Assembly (NCBI RefSeq): GCF_027594785.1
Contig: NZ_CP075584.1
Span: 1,550,001 to 1,614,000, forward strand
Reading direction: 5' to 3'
Source: Cryobacterium breve
GTDB taxonomy: Bacteria; Actinomycetota; Actinomycetes; Actinomycetales; Microbacteriaceae
Length of the DNA stretch: 64,000 nt
Under the pieces are notes generated by a model. It was not told the origin of the DNA and made no database searches. It saw only the letters and a program-made list of their open reading frames with translations. The position numbers were made by a program, and so were the translations under genes. Positions 59,926-64,000 of the stretch are shown here, piece after piece (the stretch's first letter is position 1; every line of letters begins with the position of its first letter).

Positions 59926-60814
59926 CTAGGCGGTGCGACCGAGCAGGTACGCGTTGAAGACGCGCGTGCGCGGCAGGTCGGTCGCGAGCGGCAGGCCGTC
60001 GAGCTCGGTCACCGCCACGACCAGGCGGATGCTCGACAGCAGCCAGACGGCATCCGCCGCCCGCAGGCTCCGCGACGGTGACGTCCCGGTATTCCACCGG
60101 TTCGCCCTGCTCCCTGAGGTGCTCGAAGAGGCTCTGCTGCGTGGTGCCGTGCAGGATCGCTCCGCTCGGCGCCGGCGTCACGTACATGCCGTTCGAACGG
60201 ATCACCACGCTCGACGTCGGACCCTCCATCACGTAGCCGTCGTGAGTGAGAAAGATCGTGTCGTCGGCCCCGCGACGCCGCGCCTCACGGAGGGCAGCCA
60301 TGTTGATCGCGTAGCTGAGCGTCTTGGCTCCCATCAGCAGCCACGGAGCGGCCTCGGCGACGCCGCGCGGGTAGCCGCGATCGAGGGTGATCGCCCGTAC
60401 CCCGTTTTCGCGCGCGGCGGAGTGGTCGGGCGCGCGGGTCGCGTGCAGCCATGCCGTCGGCGCCGGTCCGGACTGGACGCCTCGGCTGAGCACGAATTTG
60501 AGGGCGAGCTCGCCCTCGTGGGGCACCCGGGACACCGCGTAGCCGATGGCCTCACGCCATTGCGCCGCGTTCGGCACCGGGAGGTCGCAGATCTCCGCCG
60601 AATGGCGCAGTCGGCTGATGTGCGCCTCGACCTCCTGCGGATGGCCGTCGACGACGCTGAGCGTCTCGAAGATGCCGTCACCGCGCTGGGTGCTCAACTC
60701 CCCCACCCGGAGCGCCGGGGCGGTCGAGTCCATCTCGTGGAAGGTGCCCGCGAACTCCGTCTGGGCGGAATCGGCGGGCACCGGGTCGATCAGCAGGGTG
60801 AATGGCAGCGTCAT
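59926..60814 (-). CDS. pabC: Aminodeoxychorismate lyase (class IV aminotransferase), frameshifted at 60066
   Basis: 295 residues when corrected. It is a PLP fold-type IV enzyme with RGDGIFETLSVVDGHP, the PLP lysine in LLMGAKTLSYAINMAALREA and TSSVVIRSNGMYVTPA. It should release p-aminobenzoate from aminodeoxychorismate for folate synthesis; D-amino-acid or branched-chain aminotransferase activity is the alternative. After DVTVAE the frame shifts because GAGCTG is written GAGCCTG; removing one base gives LRAADAVWLLSSIRLVVAV to the stop at 59926. Confidence 0.88.
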
Positions 60815-60834
60815 GCCCCGAGCCTAGTTGCGGA

Positions 60835-61770
60835 TCAGGAACTCTGGATGGCGACGATCGGAGCCGTCGTGGGCTGTTTCGAGCCGCCCTTGGGCTCGAC
60901 GGTCATGCCGATCGTGTCGCCGGCGGTGAGGCTGCCGTCGAGGACACGCCAGGCGGTTCCTCCGTTCGCGCTGACGCTCGTGTCGAGGAGACCGGCCGAG
61001 ACCGCTCCCCCGGCTCCGATGTACCAGAGCTGGTAGTCCTGGTCTCCGGACAGCGCCGGCAGGCCGTCGACGACGAGCGCCGACAGGCTGCTCGTGTCGG
61101 ACCAGACCAGGGTGGCCGCGTGGCCGTCTGCGGTCGTCGCCGAAGCCCGCTGGACGTCCGGTGCCGCGTTCAGCTGGGCGAGGGATGCCGCCTGCTGGGC
61201 CGCGAAGGAATCGGAGGTGCCCGACGGGCCGGCCAGTCCCAAGCCGACGAACGTGCCGCCGACGAACAGGGCGACAGCGGCGGCCGCAGCGAGCAGGAGG
61301 CTCGCGGGCCTCTGGAACCAGCGCTTGCGTGCCCGCTCTGCGGCGCTCGTGCCGGAACTCGAGCCTGCGCCGGTGCCGGCCGCCGAGGGATCCGCGGAGA
61401 CCACCGGGGTTGCCTGCGCGGAGGGGGGAACGGGCGGTACCGCGGCGAGGCGGGGGGACGCGGGGGCGGCATCCGCTGCCGGTGTGCTCGCCGGACCGGC
61501 GAGGGGAGCGAGCTGCGGGGTGGAGGAGAGTTTGGCCATCAGCGAGGCCTTGAGGGCGGCTGAGGGCTGAACCGGGGCGGTTGCGAGGCCGAGGGCCACC
61601 GCGGTGTCGCTCAGTTCTGCGGCCTCGATGCGGGCCTCTTCCGAGGACTCGAGGTGAGCCTCGAAGGCGGCGCGCTCCCTGGCCTCGAGGGCGTTGAGGG
61701 CGTATGCGCCGGACAGCTCACCGGGGTTGCGCTCCGGTGTGCCCGTTCCGGTGTTCTCTGTGCCGGTCAT
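60835..61770 (-). CDS. Anti-sigma factor (RskA-type)
   Basis: 311 residues. An N-terminal zinc-less anti-sigma domain (GAYALNALEARERAAFEAHLE) is followed by a Pro/Ala-rich linker, one membrane helix (about 155-178) and an extracytoplasmic RskA domain (YQLWYIGAGG and TVEPKGGSKQPT). It should hold the SigK-like factor at the membrane until proteolysis. It overlaps the sigma gene by four bases. Confidence 0.9.
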   Translation of the reverse strand: MTGTENTGTGTPERNPGELSGAYALNALEARERAAFEAHLESSEEARIEAAELSDTAVALGLATAPVQPSAALKASLMAKLSSTPQLAPLAGPASTPAADAAPASPRLAAVPPVPPSAQATPVVSADPSAAGTGAGSSSGTSAAERARKRWFQRPASLLLAAAAAVALFVGGTFVGLGLAGPSGTSDSFAAQQAASLAQLNAAPDVQRASATTADGHAATLVWSDTSSLSALVVDGLPALSGDQDYQLWYIGAGGAVSAGLLDTSVSANGGTAWRVLDGSLTAGDTIGMTVEPKGGSKQPTTAPIVAIQSS

Positions 61771-62352
61771 GAGGCCACGCCCAGTTCGTCGCGAAGGCGG
61801 ATGAGCCCGTCCCTGAGTCTCGTTTTCACGGTCCCGAGCGGGATATGCAGTTGGGCGGCGACTTCGCTCTGGCTGAAGCCCCCGTAGTAGGCAAGACTGA
61901 TCGCCTGGCGCTGCAGTTCGGTCAGTCTGGACATCGCCTTCTCCACCCTTTCGTGCTCGATTCGTGTTTCTACGGTCTCGGACACGTCGTCGTAGGCAAC
62001 CGCGAGATCGCGGATGCCTATCTTCGTGTCCCGGTCGCGGCCGGCCTGCGACGACCTGATCCGGTCGACCGCACGTCGGTGCGCCATGGTCATGATCCAG
62101 GTGGAAGCCCCGCCACGCGCCGGCTCGTACCGCGTCGCCGATTGCCAGATCTCCAGGAAGATCTCCTGGGTCACTTCTTCCGACTGGGCGTGGTCGACGA
62201 GCAGGCGTTTGACCAGACCGAGCACCCGAGGGGCCATCTGGTCGTACAGTTCCCCGAAGGCCGCCTGGTCTCCGGTGGCGACCCGGGTAAGCAGGCTCCT
62301 CTTTTGAGGGAGGCGCTGTCGACTCGGTGTCAGCGGCGAAGTCAGCAGTCAT
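61767..62352 (-). CDS. sigK: ECF RNA polymerase sigma factor (SigK-like), frameshifted at 62294
   Basis: 194 residues after removing one base. Region 2 (AAFGELYDQMAPRVLGLVKRLL, EVTQEIFLEIW, STWIMTMAHRRAVDRIRS) and region 4 (LTELQRQAISLAYYGGFSQSEVA, GTVKTRLRDGLIRLRD) are complete. The N-terminus MTADFAADTESTAPPSKEE runs into GAGCTG written GAGCCTG; removing a C gives LLTRVATGDQAAFGE. Together with the downstream RskA-type anti-sigma gene it forms the standard sigK-rskA pair, which answers envelope or redox stress. Confidence 0.92.
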
Positions 62353-62553
62353 GAGAACCAGCATGTCAGGTCTTATCCCGTTCCATGACTAGTGTTCGGC
62401 ACCGAACGCGAAATGGATTGGTCAGAAAAGGCTGAAGGCCGGGCCGCAGAACGCCTCTCGGCGCGAGGCCGCTCAGAGCGGCGAATATTGGAGCCCGGGG
62501 TTACTGCGGCCCGACCAGCATTCAGTGTAAACGACGAAGACGGGTGTTTATTC

Positions 62554-63198
62554 CTAGTCGAGCGAATCGCTGCGCCACAAGCGGGCGCACGAGCCGAACT
62601 CCTGGGCCGTCGTCGAGAACCGCAGGGCGCGGGTGGTCAGTTCTGTGGCGCGAGATACCCCGGATGCGCCGACTTCCGTCGCGTCGAGGTCGTCGGCGAC
62701 ACTCGCGCATCCGCTTGCGATGACCCGGCAGAACGCCGCAGCACGGTCGAGCGCAACGGCGAAGTCGCCCGTGAAGATTCCGCGGAGGATCTGGTCTGCG
62801 AGGGCGATGATCTCGGCGGGGCCGGTCGGCGCGGCGGCTCCGGCGATGACGGGGTCGATGGCCACGGTGACCTCGGTGCCGCGCTGGTAGAGGAACGCAG
62901 TGCCCTCGGGGTCCTGGCGGATGAGCAGTCGGACGAGGTAGATCCGCCAGAGCGCGCCGGGCAGGCTGCGCGGCGTTGCGCGCGACCACAGCTCGGCGAC
63001 CGCGTCGATGCCATGTTCGTCGGTGTAGGCGACGAGCCGCTCGACAACCGCGGGGTCTGGGTCATTACGCACCCGGGCGAGCAGCGCGTGCGCGGTCTCG
63101 TGCGCGACCCGACTGATATTCGCCGGGTCCTGTCCGCCCTCAAAGGATTCGAACTTGCTGCCCGAGAACTGGGTGGGCTTGTGGAAGTCGTCTGCCAA
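62554..63198 (-). CDS. Conserved actinobacterial hypothetical protein
   Basis: 214 residues starting MADDFHKPTQFSGSKFESFEG. It is helical and soluble, with no catalytic motif I can name; landmarks are VAHETAHALLARVRNDPDP, LPGALWRIYLVRLLIRQ and ALADQILRGIFTGDFAVAL. The family occurs in Microbacteriaceae and is sometimes misnamed an RNA polymerase subunit. It lies between sigK and tRNA-Lys; the 201 bases on the sigK side hold no gene. Confidence 0.8.
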   Translation of the reverse strand: MADDFHKPTQFSGSKFESFEGGQDPANISRVAHETAHALLARVRNDPDPAVVERLVAYTDEHGIDAVAELWSRATPRSLPGALWRIYLVRLLIRQDPEGTAFLYQRGTEVTVAIDPVIAGAAAPTGPAEIIALADQILRGIFTGDFAVALDRAAAFCRVIASGCASVADDLDATEVGASGVSRATELTTRALRFSTTAQEFGSCARLWRSDSLD

Positions 63199-63333
63199 TC
63201 GAATCCTCCGTATCTCCTGCGTGTGTTGTTCGGGTCTCGTGCGTGTCTCGCGGGGCGATTCCGTCCGCGCTAGGACCCCTCCCCACGGTACCCAGAAAAA
63301 CCTCGCCCGAATCCACGGTAGATTATCTACCGC

Positions 63334-63409
63334 GGGCCTCTAGCTCAGTTGGTAGAGCAAAGGACTTTTAATCCTTGGGTCGTCGGTTCGAGCCCGACGG
63401 GGCCCACCA
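63334..63409 (+). tRNA. tRNA-Lys (anticodon TTT)
   Basis: gggcctc pairs with ggggccc. The D arm has agctcagttggtagagc, the anticodon stem and loop are aagga-ctTTTaa-tcctt, the T arm is cgtcggttcgagcccgacg and CCA is encoded. A small palindrome cggtaga-tta-tctaccg lies directly upstream at 63316-63332. Confidence 0.95.
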
Positions 63410-63483
63410 GTGTCGTCATTCCTGCAGTGTGTATTTTCGCGTGGCGGTTACAGCTGTCCCGAGTTCATGGCGTGGAGGTCAGG

Positions 63484-63867
63484 ATGCCCAAGAAGGTCAA
63501 GTGGCTCGAGGAGCCGATCCCGGAGAACTACCCGAAGGCGGCGGATTACCTGCGGCTGGTCGTGAACGAGCACGCCGTCGAGGCGACGTCGCTCGCCCTC
63601 GAGGCGGCGCCCATCACCTTCCACAAGGCCAAGGACATCCTGCGCGCCGCCGGCCTGCAGTTGCTCACAGCCGAGAACCCGCATGTCGCCAGATACCTCA
63701 AGCTGATCCGTGAGGGCGGTCGGCTCGCGCCGATCCTGCTCGTGCGCGGCAACCTGCCCGCGGCCGTTCCGCTGCACATCGCGGACGGGTACCACCGGGT
63801 CTGCGCCACGTATCTCACGAACGAGAACACCGACATCCCGGTGCAGCTGGCGGACCTGACGCTCTAA
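63484..63867 (+). CDS. ParB-like small protein
   Basis: 127 residues starting MPKKVKWLEEPIPENY. The C-terminal half, with ILLVRGNLPAAVPLHIADGYHRVCATY, has the DGxHR motif of ParB/sulfiredoxin-like nucleotide-binding domains, but it is far shorter than ParB. It follows tRNA-Lys and precedes the antiporter gene. The function is unknown. Confidence 0.8.
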   Translation: MPKKVKWLEEPIPENYPKAADYLRLVVNEHAVEATSLALEAAPITFHKAKDILRAAGLQLLTAENPHVARYLKLIREGGRLAPILLVRGNLPAAVPLHIADGYHRVCATYLTNENTDIPVQLADLTL

Positions 63868-63909
63868 CCGCGTCATGGTGCACTGCCGGTCGACCGTCCG
63901 GACACCCCG

Positions 63910-64000
63910 ATGACGTTCCAGACCCTTGCGATCATCTCCCTCGTCGGCCTGCTCGGTCCCCTGCTGGCGACCCCGCGGCGCTGGCGGGTTCCGGTCATGC
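63910..64000 (+). CDS. Cation/proton antiporter, N-terminal fragment
   Basis: ATG 63910 opens a frame that runs off the window: MTFQTLAIISLVGLLGPLLA followed by TPRRWRVPVM. A first membrane helix and a PRRWR(V/I)PV junction are typical of CPA2-type Na+/H+ or K+ antiporters. Only 30 residues are visible. Confidence 0.6.
   Translation, partial: MTFQTLAIISLVGLLGPLLATPRRWRVPVM

Overview
The window is high-GC actinobacterial chromosome, most likely Microbacteriaceae; I cannot name the genus. The evidence is the combination of mycothiol synthase MshD, GlnR, SenX3-RegX3 with divergent PhoU, CarD, a bacterial XPB helicase beside its helicase-associated partner, DUF3027, DUF3048, DUF3263 and DUF4032 proteins, a WXG100 protein, fused IspD-IspF, and frequent GTG or TTG starts.

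Layout. 1-3028: end of an NCS1 permease, a nitrilase-family hydrolase and a damaged PucR regulator, which looks like a nitrogen-scavenging locus. 3029-6918: an array of att-bounded cassettes behind tRNA-Arg(CCT), carrying only small membrane proteins and no integrase. 6957-10029: two cell-wall hydrolases (CHAP and NlpC/P60), an HNH nuclease and a DtxR-type regulator (its gene runs to 10735). 10806-20146: serC, DUF2530, a DUF3027/cold-shock pair, the XPB helicase pair, a RibD-like reductase, folP and an FAD reductase. 20288-28815: an OmpR-type two-component system, WXG100, CIRCE-controlled groEL, DUF3048, cspA, LytR_C, DUF3263, msrB and a nitroreductase. 29063-31122: a small membrane protein, a cytochrome b561-like protein and DUF4287. 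31541-35461: a 3.8-kb integrase element at tRNA-Thr(TGT) with a BrnTA-type toxin-antitoxin pair, an unknown 223-residue protein and an iteron/hairpin region. 35584-43966: DsbA-like protein, UgpC/MsmK ATPase, DUF4032, rlmB, cysS, ispDF and carD. 44145-59818: lipoprotein, regX3-senX3, phoU, gpmA, ygfZ, nitrobindin-like protein, glnR, mshD, ppk, a MutT1-like enzyme and pstSCAB. 59926-64000: pabC, a SigK/RskA-type pair, a conserved hypothetical gene, tRNA-Lys, a ParB-like small protein and the start of a cation antiporter.

Phosphate is a clear theme. SenX3-RegX3, PhoU, Ppk and PstSCAB lie within 15 kb, and PHO-box-like repeats lie upstream of phoU and of pstS. GlnR, the nitrilase and the permease point to nitrogen control. 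The reductase-folP-RibD cluster, with pabC, touches folate and pterin metabolism.

Many genes are broken by single-base indels. Thirteen of about 21 indels are the same event: an extra C turning GAGCT into GAGCCT (or AGGCTC on the other strand). They hit genes expected to be essential (cysS, serC, folP), and removing the extra base restores full-length proteins. I read this as a systematic sequence or consensus artefact, perhaps tied to a base modification, not as gene decay. Long intergenic inverted repeats are also unusually common.
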